A stretch of 64,000 bases of DNA from Pelosinus sp. IPA-1 (GCF_030269905.1 NZ_BSVC01000005.1:1-64000); one strand, 5' to 3'; positions 43,353 through 52,457 are shown, counted from the first letter of the stretch. The notes: a model not told the origin generated them from the sequence alone. Made by a program: numbers and translations.

Positions 43353-44264
43353 ATGCAGCAAAATAGTCAATCCTTTGAGCCCATTTTGCAAAAGAGTGCC
43401 CTAGCCATTCCCGCTCGCCCTAGTACCACTTTTAGCCAAGCTGCTTGGCGGCGCCTGAAAAAAAATAAGTTAGCTATGATAGGCCTATATACAATTCTAT
43501 TGATTTTCCTACTTGCTCTTGTTGGCCCTTTATTATCTTCGGGAAATTACTCCGATCAGAATCTTATGCAGACCAATAAGCCTCCTAGTGCCGAGCACTG
43601 GTTCGGTACTGACAGTCTTGGGCGAGACTTATTTATCCGCGTCTTGTATGGTGCACGAATCTCATTGTCTATCGGCGTGGTCGCCAGTTTCCTCAACCTT
43701 ACTATCGGAGTTTTTTACGGTGGGATCTCTGGTTTTTTCGGTGGCCGTGTTGACCGAGTTATGATGAATCTTGTTGATATTTTATATGGTATACCTGTTT
43801 TGCTCTATGTAATCTTGCTGATGGTCGTCTTGCAGCCAGGACTGACGAATATTTTTATCGCCTTAGGTATTGCTTATTGGCTAAACATGGCACGAATTGT
43901 TCGTGGACAAATTTTAAGTTTAAAAGAACAAGAATATGTGATTGCCGCTCGTACCATTGGGGCGAGCAACTGGCGCATTCTTGTTTATCATCTGCTTCCC
44001 AATAGCATGGGCCCTATTATTATCACTATGACCCTAGCGATTCCCGAAGCAATTTTTACCGAAGCCTTTTTAAGCTTTATTGGTCTCGGTGTAGCAGCAC
44101 CCATGGCAAGCTGGGGAGTACTAGCCTCTGAGGGAATTACCAGCTTAAGATCCTACCCCTTCCAATTGTTCTTTCCCGCCATGGCCATCAGTATCACTAT
44201 GTTGGCCTTCAATTTCTTAGGGGATGGTTTGCGAGATGCATTAGATCCCCGCGTACGGCGTTAG
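43353..44264 (+). CDS. dppC: Peptide ABC transporter permease, OppC/DppC type
   Basis: Second permease (303 aa). The cytoplasmic N-terminus has AWRRLKKNKLAMIGLYTILL (about 31-50), then HWFGTDSLGRDLFIRVLYGA (about 82-101), EAA motif EYVIAARTIGASNWRIL (about 194-210) and AFLSFIGLGVAAPMASWG. Three bases after dppB with GGGGGAATA as ribosome site. It forms the channel with DppB. Confidence 0.94.
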   Translation: MQQNSQSFEPILQKSALAIPARPSTTFSQAAWRRLKKNKLAMIGLYTILLIFLLALVGPLLSSGNYSDQNLMQTNKPPSAEHWFGTDSLGRDLFIRVLYGARISLSIGVVASFLNLTIGVFYGGISGFFGGRVDRVMMNLVDILYGIPVLLYVILLMVVLQPGLTNIFIALGIAYWLNMARIVRGQILSLKEQEYVIAARTIGASNWRILVYHLLPNSMGPIIITMTLAIPEAIFTEAFLSFIGLGVAAPMASWGVLASEGITSLRSYPFQLFFPAMAISITMLAFNFLGDGLRDALDPRVRR

Positions 44265-44272
44265 GAGGTAAA

Positions 44273-45271
44273 ATGAAAAAGTATCCTTTGTTAGATGTTC
44301 AAGAATTATCCGTGTCCTTTGATACCTATGCTGGCAAAGTAAAAGCCGTTGACCTTATTAGTTTTCAAGTCTTTCCTGGAGAGGCTCTCGGAATTGTCGG
44401 CGAGTCAGGCTGCGGCAAAAGTGTAACGGCCCATTCCATCATGCAGCTAATCCCAACGCCTCCTGGTCGTTATAGCAATGGGAAAATACTATTTGAGAGC
44501 TCTGATTTACTCAAAATGTCTGAAGCCGATATGGAAAAAATTCGGGGCAATGAAATTAGCATGATCTTTCAAGATGCTATGACAGCCCTTAATCCAGTGC
44601 TTACTGTAGGAATGCAAATCGTGGAAGCTCTTCAACTGCATCAGGGAATGAGCAAGAAAGACGCTTACACTCGAACCATAGAGTTACTACGTTTGGTAGG
44701 CATCCCTTCCCCAGAACAGCGTATAAAAGATTATCCCCACCAATTTAGTGGTGGCATGAGGCAGCGTGCCATGATCGCTATGGCACTCTCTTGTAACCCT
44801 AAACTCTTGATCGCTGACGAACCGACTACTGCGCTTGATGTAACCATTCAAGCGCAAATTCTTGATCTTATGAAAGATCTGCAAGAAAGATTTAATACAG
44901 CTATTGTCTTGATTTCCCACGATCTTGGGGCCATTGCTGGACTCTGCAGCCGAATTCTTGTGATGTATGCAGGTAAAATTGCTGAGGCGGGAACAGCCAT
45001 GGACATCTTCCATAACCCCCAGCACCCCTATACCCAGGGGCTTTTACAATCGGTGCCGCGCATGGATGTGGATAAACAAGTACTATCTACCATTAACGGG
45101 CAGCCACCAGACCTTTTACAACCACCGCATGGCTGTCTCTTCCACCCTCGATGCCCGCATGCGATGCATATTTGCTTAGAGCATGCTCCTGAAACTACAC
45201 ATATTAGCCAAAACCACAGCGTGAGATGCTGGTTGCAACATCCTGACGCACCAGGGGCAAAAGGGAGGTAA
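44273..45271 (+). CDS. dppD: Peptide ABC transporter ATP-binding protein, OppD/DppD type
   Basis: ATPase (332 aa). Walker [17 protein letters not shown] (about 43-58), Q-loop [13 protein letters not shown], signature [15 protein letters not shown] (about 157-171), Walker [15 protein letters not shown] and switch [12 protein letters not shown]. The C-terminal cysteine pattern [20 protein letters not shown] binds an iron-sulfur cluster in the family. Ribosome site TTAGGAGGTAAA. Confidence 0.95.
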   Translation: MKKYPLLDVQELSVSFDTYAGKVKAVDLISFQVFPGEALGIVGESGCGKSVTAHSIMQLIPTPPGRYSNGKILFESSDLLKMSEADMEKIRGNEISMIFQDAMTALNPVLTVGMQIVEALQLHQGMSKKDAYTRTIELLRLVGIPSPEQRIKDYPHQFSGGMRQRAMIAMALSCNPKLLIADEPTTALDVTIQAQILDLMKDLQERFNTAIVLISHDLGAIAGLCSRILVMYAGKIAEAGTAMDIFHNPQHPYTQGLLQSVPRMDVDKQVLSTINGQPPDLLQPPHGCLFHPRCPHAMHICLEHAPETTHISQNHSVRCWLQHPDAPGAKGR

Positions 45272-45278
45272 TTGGTTC

Positions 45279-46256
45279 ATGAAAGAAACAGCGATTCTAG
45301 AAGTACGCAACCTTAAAAAATACTTTGTTACACAAAATGATTTCTTTGGTCGCCCCACTTCCTACTTAAAAGCAGTTGACGACGTAAGTTTTTCTATTGA
45401 CAAAAGAGAAACTCTCGGACTCGTAGGAGAAAGCGGTTGTGGCAAATCTACTACGGGACGAACGATTATTCAATTATATAAGCCTACTGCTGGTGAAATC
45501 TTCTTCAATGGAAAGAACATTGATAATTCCACTGATAAAAAAAAGTTGCGACGTAACATGCAGATGATCTTCCAAGATCCTTATGCTTCTTTGAATCCTC
45601 GTATGACTGCAGGAGATATAATTGGAGAGCCCTTAGATATTCATAAACTTGTTTCACCCAAAGAACGTAAAGAGCGTATTATTGATCTCTTGCAACTGGT
45701 AGGAATGCACTCCGAACACATGAGTCGTTTTCCTCATGAATTTAGCGGTGGCCAGCAACAGAGAATCGGAATTGCCCGGGCTTTGGCTGTAGAGCCAAGT
45801 TTTATTATTTGCGATGAACCAATTTCTGCTTTAGATGTGTCTATCCAAGCTCAAGTCGTCAATCTATTGGAACGTCTGCAAAAAGAATTAGGTTTAACCT
45901 ATTTATTCATTGCCCACGATTTAGCCATGGTAAAGCATATTAGTAATCGTGTCGCTGTCATGTACTTAGGCAAAATTGTTGAATTGGCGGATAGCGTAGA
46001 ACTCTATAGCAAACCGCAGCATCCCTATACCCAAGCGTTACTTTCCTCTATTCCGATTCCAGATCCTTTAGTAGAAGGGAAGAGAAAACGAATTCACCTA
46101 GTAGGTGATATACCAAGTCCTATTCATCCGCCTTCTGGCTGCCGGTTTTCCACTCGTTGCCCCCACGTTATGCCCCTATGTTCGGAGCTAGAACCAGTTT
46201 TTGTTGATATAGGTGCTGGTCATATGGCAGCATGTCATTTACTACATAAAATGTAA
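45279..46256 (+). CDS. dppF: Peptide ABC transporter ATP-binding protein, OppF/DppF type
   Basis: Second ATPase (325 aa). Walker [17 protein letters not shown] (about 47-62), MIFQDPYASLNPRMT, signature FSGGQQQRIGIARAL, Walker B FIICDEPISALDVS, FIAHDLAMVKHIS and C-terminal GCRFSTRCPHVMPLC. Seven bases after dppD, GGGAGG before ATG. Confidence 0.95.
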   Translation: MKETAILEVRNLKKYFVTQNDFFGRPTSYLKAVDDVSFSIDKRETLGLVGESGCGKSTTGRTIIQLYKPTAGEIFFNGKNIDNSTDKKKLRRNMQMIFQDPYASLNPRMTAGDIIGEPLDIHKLVSPKERKERIIDLLQLVGMHSEHMSRFPHEFSGGQQQRIGIARALAVEPSFIICDEPISALDVSIQAQVVNLLERLQKELGLTYLFIAHDLAMVKHISNRVAVMYLGKIVELADSVELYSKPQHPYTQALLSSIPIPDPLVEGKRKRIHLVGDIPSPIHPPSGCRFSTRCPHVMPLCSELEPVFVDIGAGHMAACHLLHKM

Positions 46257-46268
46257 AGGAAGAGAATA

Positions 46269-47060
46269 ATGGAAGAATTACGTAGGAAAATAGAACCTGT
46301 TTTAGCAGGATATACAGGGCGCTGGGGCATCGTTATTAAGCACCACGCCACTGGAGAAAGTGTTAAAATAAATCCAGAAATGATATTCCCTTCTGCAAGT
46401 ATGATTAAGGTCCCTATTCTCTATGAAGTCGTGCGCCAAACTGCATCAGGCCTCATATCCCTAGATAAGTCTCTTGTCGTAACGGATCATTTCCGTACAG
46501 GTGGTGCCGGTATTCTTAAGGAGTTGCGCCCAAATATTAGTATGACGGTTCGCGAACTTCTTACCTTAATGATTATCCTTAGTGACAATACGGCTACCAA
46601 TATGCTGATTGACCTCGTTGGGATGGACTCAGTTAATAAAACTATGAAGGACCTTGGATTAGGGCAAACTGTACTTAGACGGCGCATGATGGATTTCGAG
46701 GCTGCCTTGGCAGGAAAAGAAAATGATACCTCAGCAGCCGATTTAGCCCATTTGTTCTCGATTATTTATGGCAATTCAAAACTACCTACCGAATATAGTG
46801 AATTAATGCTAGATATCTTAACAAGGCAGCAAGTCCAAGATAAGTTACCTTTTTATTTACCAGAAGAAACGGTAATCGCTCATAAAACGGGAACCTTATC
46901 TGGGGTAGAACATGATGGAGGGATTTTATTCCTGCCCGGTGGCCCCTATATTATTTGCATTTTGACAGCTGATCTTATTGTTAATTTCCAAGGGCTTCAG
47001 TTGGTAGCTTCTCTTGGTAAAGTGATCTATGACCACTTTTGTCTTCCAGAAGATAGGTAA
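46269..47060 (+). CDS. Class A beta-lactamase-like serine hydrolase without signal peptide
   Basis: Penicillin-recognising-fold hydrolase (263 aa). The serine nucleophile is in FPSASMIKVPILYEV (S44-x-x-K47), then MIILSDNTATNMLIDLVGM (SDN) and VIAHKTGTLSGVEHDGG (KTG). MMDFEAALAGKENDTSA corresponds to the Glu166 region of class A enzymes. No signal peptide or membrane anchor is visible, so it should be cytoplasmic, which is odd for a beta-lactamase. Within an opp operon with LdcA and an M20 enzyme, cleavage of imported wall peptides is more likely than antibiotic resistance. Confidence 0.88.
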   Translation: MEELRRKIEPVLAGYTGRWGIVIKHHATGESVKINPEMIFPSASMIKVPILYEVVRQTASGLISLDKSLVVTDHFRTGGAGILKELRPNISMTVRELLTLMIILSDNTATNMLIDLVGMDSVNKTMKDLGLGQTVLRRRMMDFEAALAGKENDTSAADLAHLFSIIYGNSKLPTEYSELMLDILTRQQVQDKLPFYLPEETVIAHKTGTLSGVEHDGGILFLPGGPYIICILTADLIVNFQGLQLVASLGKVIYDHFCLPEDR

Positions 47061-47085
47061 ACAATTTTTATTAGGAGGAATAACA

Positions 47086-48681
47086 ATGTCGTATAAAAAA
47101 CTCATTGGATTAATGCTAATGATGGTAATGATCCTTCTCCTCGGAGTAGGGTGTAGTAAAACGAGCAATAATGAACAGGTGCTTCGCTACGCCTTAGAAG
47201 CGGAACCAGCCACTTTAGATCCAGGCAAATCCACAGCCATTCCAGAATCCTTGGTAGAGCTGCAAATCTTTGAAGGGTTGACCCGTCTTGATGCCAAAGA
47301 TCAGCCTACACCAGGTGCAGCAGAAAAATGGGATGTCTCTAGTGATGGACTTACATATACCTTTTACTTGCGCTCTAACGCCAAATGGTCCAATGGCGAC
47401 CCTGTCACCGCCACAGATTTTGAATTTGCTTGGAAACGCGCTTTAAATCCAGAATTAGCTTTCGAAAACGCTTACATGTTATTTCCTATTAAAAATGCCC
47501 AAGCTTATAACGAAAAAAAATTAGGGTCCGACGCCCTTGGAATAAAAGCTCTCAATGATCACACCTTGGAAGTAACATTAGAAAAACCTACTGCCTATTT
47601 CTTGAATTTAACAGCCTTCCATGCTTTCTACCCTGTTAATCAAAAGACGGTAGCGGCTAATCCTGACAATTGGGCTAATGATGTTACAACATTAATCGGA
47701 AATGGCCCCTTCAAAATCACCAATTGGGTTCACAGCGGGCAACTTCAATTTGCTAAAAACGATCACTATTGGGATGCAGCAACCGTAAAATTATCAAAAA
47801 TGGAATGGCCAATCAGCGATTCCCAATCAACTAGGCTGGCACTCGTTGAAAATAACCAAGCAGATATGATGGTAGAGCCACCAGTGGTAGAACACGACCG
47901 CTTAAATCAAGCTGGTCTCCTCAAAATATCACCTTATCTCGGCACCTACTACTATGTATTTAATACGCAAAAGGCCCCTTTTGATAATCCTAAGGTTCGC
48001 AAAGCCTTTTCCCTTGCAATCAACCGTGACGCGCTAGTTAAAAATGTTATTAAAGGTAGTAAAAAACCAGCCTACTCTTGGGTTGCACCTGGTCTTATTA
48101 ATCCTGCTACCAATAAAGACTTCCGCGAGGAAGGAGGCAATTATGAGGTAGAAGATATAGCCTTAGCCAAAAAAATGTTAGCGGAAGCTGGATATCCTGA
48201 GGGCAAAGGACTACCACCAATCACGCTTTTATTCAATACAGGTGAAATTCATAAATCAATTGCCGAAGCCATTCAAGAAATGTGGAAACAAAATCTAGGT
48301 GTTTCCGTTACCTTAGCAAATCAGGAATCTAAAGTCTTCTTAGAATCGCGACACCAAGGTGAATTTCAAATTGCTCGTGCCTCCTGGCAAGGAGACTACA
48401 CGGATCCTATGACGTTTATGGATGTATTTAAAGATCCTACTAATGATGCTAAATATAACAATCCCGTCTATAATCGTGTGATAGAACAAGCACAGTCCAC
48501 TATGGATCAAAAGATCCGTATGCAAGCTATGCACGATGGTGAGAAAATTCTTTTTGATGATGGAGTCATTCTTCCCATTTACTATACAACCCAACCCTTT
48601 GTAACCAAACCTTATGTAAAAGGCTATTTCTGGTCCGTTCTTGGCCTCGCTGATTTTAAGACAGCTTTTATTGAAAAGTAA
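47086..48681 (+). CDS. oppA: Oligopeptide-binding lipoprotein, OppA family
   Basis: Substrate-binding protein of the importer (531 aa). Lipoprotein signal MSYKKLIGLMLMMVMILLLG with the lipobox GVGC (Cys about 24). Family segments: YALEAEPATLDPGKSTAIPE (about 35-54), LEIFEGL-like LQIFEGLTRLD, FYLRSNAKWSNGDPVTATDF and IGNGPFKITNWVHSG. The start at 47086 follows TTAGGAGGAATAACA; a longer frame overlapping the previous gene lacks a ribosome site. MppA-like murein peptide binding is possible. Confidence 0.94.
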   Translation: MSYKKLIGLMLMMVMILLLGVGCSKTSNNEQVLRYALEAEPATLDPGKSTAIPESLVELQIFEGLTRLDAKDQPTPGAAEKWDVSSDGLTYTFYLRSNAKWSNGDPVTATDFEFAWKRALNPELAFENAYMLFPIKNAQAYNEKKLGSDALGIKALNDHTLEVTLEKPTAYFLNLTAFHAFYPVNQKTVAANPDNWANDVTTLIGNGPFKITNWVHSGQLQFAKNDHYWDAATVKLSKMEWPISDSQSTRLALVENNQADMMVEPPVVEHDRLNQAGLLKISPYLGTYYYVFNTQKAPFDNPKVRKAFSLAINRDALVKNVIKGSKKPAYSWVAPGLINPATNKDFREEGGNYEVEDIALAKKMLAEAGYPEGKGLPPITLLFNTGEIHKSIAEAIQEMWKQNLGVSVTLANQESKVFLESRHQGEFQIARASWQGDYTDPMTFMDVFKDPTNDAKYNNPVYNRVIEQAQSTMDQKIRMQAMHDGEKILFDDGVILPIYYTTQPFVTKPYVKGYFWSVLGLADFKTAFIEK

Positions 48682-48764
48682 AACTGGCTCACTAATTAAT
48701 TTAACTGGTAGATACAGTAGATTTTCAATCCTAGGCTGCATATCTTACTGCTAGAGGTGATTCT

Positions 48765-49709
48765 ATGGATACAATTCCTAAGCTAAAACCAAAACGACTC
48801 TATCCAGGAGACACGATTGGCATCTTGTCTCCCGCAAGTCCTGGTGATTCGGAAATGAATATGGCTGGTGTAAAATGGCTAGAAGAGCAAGGTTTTCGCA
48901 TCGAGCTGGGTAAAACCTTTGATCAGATCTGGGGCTATTTATCGGGATCAGATGCCCAACGCGCAGCAGATATCAACACCATGTTTGCCTCCCCTAGTAT
49001 CAATGCTATTATTTGCCTTCGTGGCGGATACGGAACTATGAGGCTTTTAGAACTTTTAGATTATCCGCTTATTCGGTCTCATCCTAAGATTTTTGTTGGC
49101 TACAGTGACATTACCGCCTTACATACCGCAATTGGTCAACGAACGGGTCTTGTCACTTTTCACGGCCCTATGATCGCTTCCGATATGGGTAAACACTTGC
49201 CGGATTACACGAGGGATTCCTTTTACCGAGCACTCACTAGCCCATGGCCTATTGGCCCTATTACAAATCCGCCCCTTTCTCCTCCTCCCCAGTTTCTCGT
49301 GGCAGGAACAGCGCAGGGATACCTAGCAGGAGGAAACCTAAGCCTTATAGTTGCCACTCTTGGAACTCCATTCGAAATTGATACCCGTGGGAAAATTCTT
49401 TGCCTGGAAGAAATCGGTGAAGAACCCTACCGCATTGATCGTATGTTAACTCACCTAAGATTAGCTGGAAAACTGCAAGATGCAGCAGGCATTGTCTTTG
49501 CAGTGTGCGCAGATTGCGAAACGGCGGATGATCCTCCTAATTTCACTCTACAAGAGGTGCTACAAGATCGTTTAGGAGACTTAGGCAAACCTGTCCTTTA
49601 TCATTTATACTTCGGTCATACTGCGGATAAAGCTACTCTCCCATTGGGAGCTATGGCAATGCTAGGTATTAATGGACTTGAAGTAATTGAAACGGCCACC
49701 ATAGACTAA
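48765..49709 (+). CDS. ldcA: LD-carboxypeptidase, S66 family
   Basis: Removes the terminal D-Ala from murein tetrapeptides in the cytoplasm (314 aa). Visible are GDTIGILSPASPG (about 17-29), ICLRGGYGTMRLLELLDY (about 84-101), the catalytic Ser in FVGYSDITALHTA (about 107-119), Glu in ILCLEEIGEEPYRIDRML and His in LYFGHTADKATLPLGAMA. Ribosome site AGAGGTGATTCT. Together with the permease genes it points to muropeptide recycling, similar to dpp-ykfA of B. subtilis. Confidence 0.94.
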   Translation: MDTIPKLKPKRLYPGDTIGILSPASPGDSEMNMAGVKWLEEQGFRIELGKTFDQIWGYLSGSDAQRAADINTMFASPSINAIICLRGGYGTMRLLELLDYPLIRSHPKIFVGYSDITALHTAIGQRTGLVTFHGPMIASDMGKHLPDYTRDSFYRALTSPWPIGPITNPPLSPPPQFLVAGTAQGYLAGGNLSLIVATLGTPFEIDTRGKILCLEEIGEEPYRIDRMLTHLRLAGKLQDAAGIVFAVCADCETADDPPNFTLQEVLQDRLGDLGKPVLYHLYFGHTADKATLPLGAMAMLGINGLEVIETATID

Positions 49710-49732
49710 ACTTTAAGAAAAGGAGGCAAAAC

Positions 49733-50857
49733 GTGAATAAAAAAGCCTTAAAGGAGCAAGTGATAGCCCGAATTGATACCATGGCTCCAAATCTTAGAGA
49801 AATCAGTCTGTTTTTGCACAAACACCCTGAGCTAGGCGAACAGGAGCACGAAGCCGCTAAGCTGCTTCGTACAGCCGCTGAACAGGAAGGATTTAAGGTG
49901 GAGCAGAACATTAGCGGCTATGAAACAGCTTTTATTGCTACAAAAGGAATCTGTGGTCCTAAAATTGCCTTTTTAGCAGAATATGATGCCCTGCCAGAAC
50001 TAGGGCATGCCTGTGGACACAACTTAATTGCCGCTATGAGCTGGGGAGCGGCTGCCGCATTTGCAGCCGTCGCAGGTGATAAAGCTGTTTCTTGTTTGAT
50101 CGGTTGCCCAGCAGAAGAAACCAGTGGAGCAAAAGTAAGGATGGCCTCCGATGGAGTTTTCGACGGTTTAAAGGCTGCTCTCATTATTCACCCCGCAGAT
50201 CGTAACAACATGGGTGGTACCTCCTATGCAACCCATCCGCTACGGATCACCTTCCGCGGCCGTCCAGCCCATGTTGCAAGCAAAACCAACAAGGGTGTAA
50301 ATGCATTGGATGCCCTGATTATGTTTTATCAAGGAATAAAGCCATTGCGCCAAACTTTTACCCAGGAAACCATTTTAGCTGGCATCATTACAAAAGGTGG
50401 GGTTGCACCTAACATCATACCTGAAGAGGCCGAAGCAAAGTTTACCATCCGGGCTCTATCTTCTCATTACCTAGAAGAAACAGTAATTCCAGCAGTAAAG
50501 CAATTGGCAACAGGCGTGGCCTTAGCCACTGGAACAACAGTAGAAACTGTGCATTATGAACCTTTATACAAAGAATTGATTAATGCTCCGCAACTAATGG
50601 ATTTATTCCAAGATAATATGACCCTGCTTGGCGAAACAGTAACTATCCTTGACCCAATGGACGCAGGCGGTTCCACTGATGTGGGAAATGTTAGCCACCA
50701 GACTCCTACTATCCATCCCGATATTAACATTGGAAACAACTTGTCCGCTCATACGCCAGAATTTGCAATAGCGACAGGATCTGACTATGCCCAAGAAAGG
50801 TTGTTAGTCGGCGCTAAGGCTATGGCAATGACCGCGATTGATCTTTTGGAAGAGTAA
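49733..50857 (+). CDS. M20 amidohydrolase, aminobenzoyl-glutamate/aminoacyl type
   Basis: Zinc peptidase (374 aa). AEYDALPELGHACGHNLIAA (about 82-101) holds the first metal ligands, CPAEETSGAKVRMAS the catalytic Glu pair and RGRPAHVASKTNKGVNALDA the dimerisation domain. MDAGGSTDVGNVSHQTPTIH is typical of AbgB-like members. GTG start with AAAGGAGGC. Last gene of the operon; cleavage of the Glu-containing part of imported peptides is an inference. Confidence 0.87.
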   Translation: MNKKALKEQVIARIDTMAPNLREISLFLHKHPELGEQEHEAAKLLRTAAEQEGFKVEQNISGYETAFIATKGICGPKIAFLAEYDALPELGHACGHNLIAAMSWGAAAAFAAVAGDKAVSCLIGCPAEETSGAKVRMASDGVFDGLKAALIIHPADRNNMGGTSYATHPLRITFRGRPAHVASKTNKGVNALDALIMFYQGIKPLRQTFTQETILAGIITKGGVAPNIIPEEAEAKFTIRALSSHYLEETVIPAVKQLATGVALATGTTVETVHYEPLYKELINAPQLMDLFQDNMTLLGETVTILDPMDAGGSTDVGNVSHQTPTIHPDINIGNNLSAHTPEFAIATGSDYAQERLLVGAKAMAMTAIDLLEE

Positions 50858-50869
50858 GAGTTAATAAAT

Positions 50870-50898
50870 AATCCCGACCTGTTAAACAGGTCGGGATT
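50870..50898. terminator. Bidirectional terminator between opp operon and DUF1540 gene
   Basis: AATCCCGACCTG and CAGGTCGGGATT form a perfect 12-bp stem with a short loop. It ends the plus-strand opp operon and the minus-strand DUF1540 gene that converge here. Confidence 0.9.
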
Positions 50899-50906
50899 TC
50901 CTTAAA

Positions 50907-51071
50907 TTAGCCTTTCCTAAAACTTCCGCAGTCTGTGCATTCAACACTAACTGCCTTATGACCATGTCTTACTACCTGGATCTTGTCTAAAGTACAGTAA
51001 TCATCATCTTTACAGTGAAACTCACATTCTGATACTACGCAACCTATGCTTGAATTATGGTTATGACCCAT
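50907..51071 (-). CDS. DUF1540 domain protein, 54 aa
   Basis: Small cysteine-rich protein. Translation of the minus strand gives a domain with IGCVVSECEFHCKDDDYCTL (about 9-28) and ending SVECTDCGSF, the DUF1540 pattern with six cysteines arranged C-x4-C-x3-C-x5-C and a later CxxC. GGAGGAATAAGC precedes ATG. DUF1540 proteins are small putative metal-binding proteins frequent in clostridia; function unknown. It ends at the shared terminator with the opp operon. Confidence 0.88.
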   Translation of the reverse strand: MGHNHNSSIGCVVSECEFHCKDDDYCTLDKIQVVRHGHKAVSVECTDCGSFRKG

Positions 51072-51244
51072 GCTTATTCCTCCTTTTATATGAATAGAAA
51101 CATGTTTATTCTATGCCTATTAATGATAATTATACTTTAGAGATTATCAAAATAAAAACACGATAGGGCTAGATAAACAGATTCAATGATAGGAGGGCCT
51201 TATTTGCTCAAGCAGGGTCAGCCTTTTATTTTTATATAAATAAA

Positions 51245-51285
51245 AAACCAGAAGTCTTCACTGCAAGCAGCTACAACCTCTGGTG
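51245..51285 (-). terminator. Terminator after tRNA-Ser(CGA)
   Basis: ACCAGAGGTTG-type arm pairs with the ACTTCTGGT-type arm around inner AGCTGC/GCAGT; followed on the minus strand by TTTTTTATTT. Confidence 0.7.
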
Positions 51286-51297
51286 TTATTGACTTCA

Positions 51298-51388
51298 TGG
51301 CGGAGAGGGTGGGATTCGAACCCACGAGACAGTTTCCCGCCTACTCGATTTCGAGTCGAGCGCCTTCGACCAGCTCAGCCACCTCTCC
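51298..51388 (-). tRNA. tRNA-Ser(CGA)
   Basis: Class II tRNA. Acceptor GGAGAGG/CCTCTCC, T-arm GGGTTCGAATCCC, anticodon stem/loop CTCGA-CTCGAAA-TCGAG gives CGA. CCA encoded. It lies directly downstream of tadA. Confidence 0.95.
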
Positions 51389-51417
51389 GTGACCTGATCT
51401 ACTTGAATACTCATGTC

Positions 51418-51897
51418 TCAGGTATCTATCTTACTAGTATTACTCTTTTTTCTGCGTTCTCTAAAAAATTTTTTCATAATTTCAGCACATTCATCTGCTC
51501 TTACACCTGATCTAACTATCATCCGGTGGTTTAGTGCTTCATTTTGAACTATATTAAATATCGAATCAATTGCCCCTGCTTTTACATCCACACTGCCATA
51601 TACCAAGCGGTCAATGCGGCTCATGACTAAAGCACCTGCACACATAGGACAAGGTTCTATCGTAGCGTATAATGTAAGTCCAGTTAAGCGCCATCGCCCC
51701 AGCTTTTCACAAGCTTCACGAATCGCTATCATTTCTGCATGGGCCGTTGCATCATGCCAAATTTCTCGCATATTATGTCCCGTGGCCACTACCTGACCAT
51801 CCAGAACAAGTACAGATCCAATTGGAACTTCACCGATGTCATAAGCCTTTTGCGCTTCCAACAAAGCTAATCCCATAAAATAGTTATCATCCAACAT
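51418..51897 (-). CDS. tadA: tRNA-specific adenosine deaminase TadA
   Basis: Deaminates A34 to inosine in tRNA-Arg(ACG) (159 aa). Zinc and catalytic motifs are intact: DATAHAEMIAIREA (about 50-63, HAE) and TIEPCPMCAGALVMSRIDRL (PCxxC, about 81-100). The ATG at 51897 is preferred over the TTG at 51912. It is flanked upstream by tRNA-Arg(ACG), its own substrate, and tRNA-Arg(CCT), all on the minus strand, perhaps co-transcribed. In B. subtilis tadA lies next to scr-dnaX; here 47 kb separates them. Confidence 0.95.
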   Translation of the reverse strand: MLDDNYFMGLALLEAQKAYDIGEVPIGSVLVLDGQVVATGHNMREIWHDATAHAEMIAIREACEKLGRWRLTGLTLYATIEPCPMCAGALVMSRIDRLVYGSVDVKAGAIDSIFNIVQNEALNHRMIVRSGVRADECAEIMKKFFRERRKKSNTSKIDT

Positions 51898-51917
51898 CCG
51901 GTCACCACACAAAAAAT

Positions 51918-51994
51918 TGGTGCGCCCGGGGGGACTCGAACCACCGGCACACGGTTTAGGAAACCGTTGCTCTATCCGCCTGAGCTACGGGCGC
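51918..51994 (-). tRNA. tRNA-Arg(CCT)
   Basis: 77 bases with encoded CCA. Acceptor GCGCCCG/CGGGCGC, D-arm GCTCAG...GAGC, anticodon stem/loop ACGGT-TTCCTAA-ACCGT gives CCT. Confidence 0.95.
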
Positions 51995-52012
51995 AAATAC
52001 AGTAGTAAAAAA

Positions 52013-52089
52013 TGGTGACCCCGGCAGGATTCGAACCTGCGGCCTTTTGATTCGTAGTCAAACGCTCTATCCAGCTGGGCTACGGAGTC
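52013..52089 (-). tRNA. tRNA-Arg(ACG)
   Basis: 77 bases with encoded CCA. Acceptor GACTCCG/CGGGGTC (with one G-T), anticodon stem/loop TTTGA-CTACGAA-TCAAA gives ACG, the substrate of TadA encoded just downstream. Confidence 0.95.
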
Positions 52090-52220
52090 ACGTCCCTCGA
52101 TGGAACCCTTGTCCCGTCGACAAAAAATATCTTACCACAGATAGCAATACAAAGTCAACATCTTTTTATTATGAATATTTTTTTAAGAATCAAATTTTAC
52201 TTCTCTTTCCCTAAATGAAT

Positions 52221-52375
52221 GGATAAAGTAATGTGGATAACTTTATCCACATTACTTTATCCACACCTTTTTACCCACTCAGACCATAAATATCCTTAAT
52301 TTTTCAAGGCTCGTCATTATATTTCCACATAGTTATCCACATTTGCACACCTTTTGTTGATAATTTTGTGGATAA
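52221..52375. promoter_or_regulatory. Cluster of DnaA boxes with a 42-bp palindrome
   Basis: Five perfect TTATCCACA boxes: 52232-52240 (minus), 52243-52251, 52257-52265 and 52333-52341 (plus) and 52367-52375 (minus), plus a near match TTATCAACA at 52355-52363 (minus). The first two are head to head inside a palindrome with 20-base perfect arms and a CT centre (52221-52262). The surrounding DNA is AT-rich and gene-free. dnaA, dnaN and rpmH are not near, so this may be a DnaA-titrating or regulatory cluster rather than oriC. Confidence 0.88.
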
Positions 52376-52395
52376 CCCTATGATTAGTGTGCAAA

Positions 52396-52437
52396 ATGCA
52401 GTAGTAACTTGATTTCTCTGGCAAGTTGCTACTGCAT
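52396..52437 (-). terminator. Terminator after ppk
   Basis: ATGCAGTAGTAACTTG and CAAGTTGCTACTGCAT form a 16-base stem (one mismatch); on the minus strand it is followed by TTTTGC. It separates ppk from the DnaA boxes. Confidence 0.75.
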
Positions 52438-52457
52438 CTAAATTTTAAAATTTTTTT

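Noticed and set aside
46269-47060. Antibiotic-resistance beta-lactamase
   Set aside because: No signal peptide and its position in a muropeptide transport operon argue for a peptide-processing role.
52221-52375. Naming the DnaA-box cluster as oriC
   Set aside because: No dnaA, dnaN, rnpA/rpmH or gidA nearby and no evident DNA-unwinding trinucleotide array; kept only as a DnaA-box cluster.
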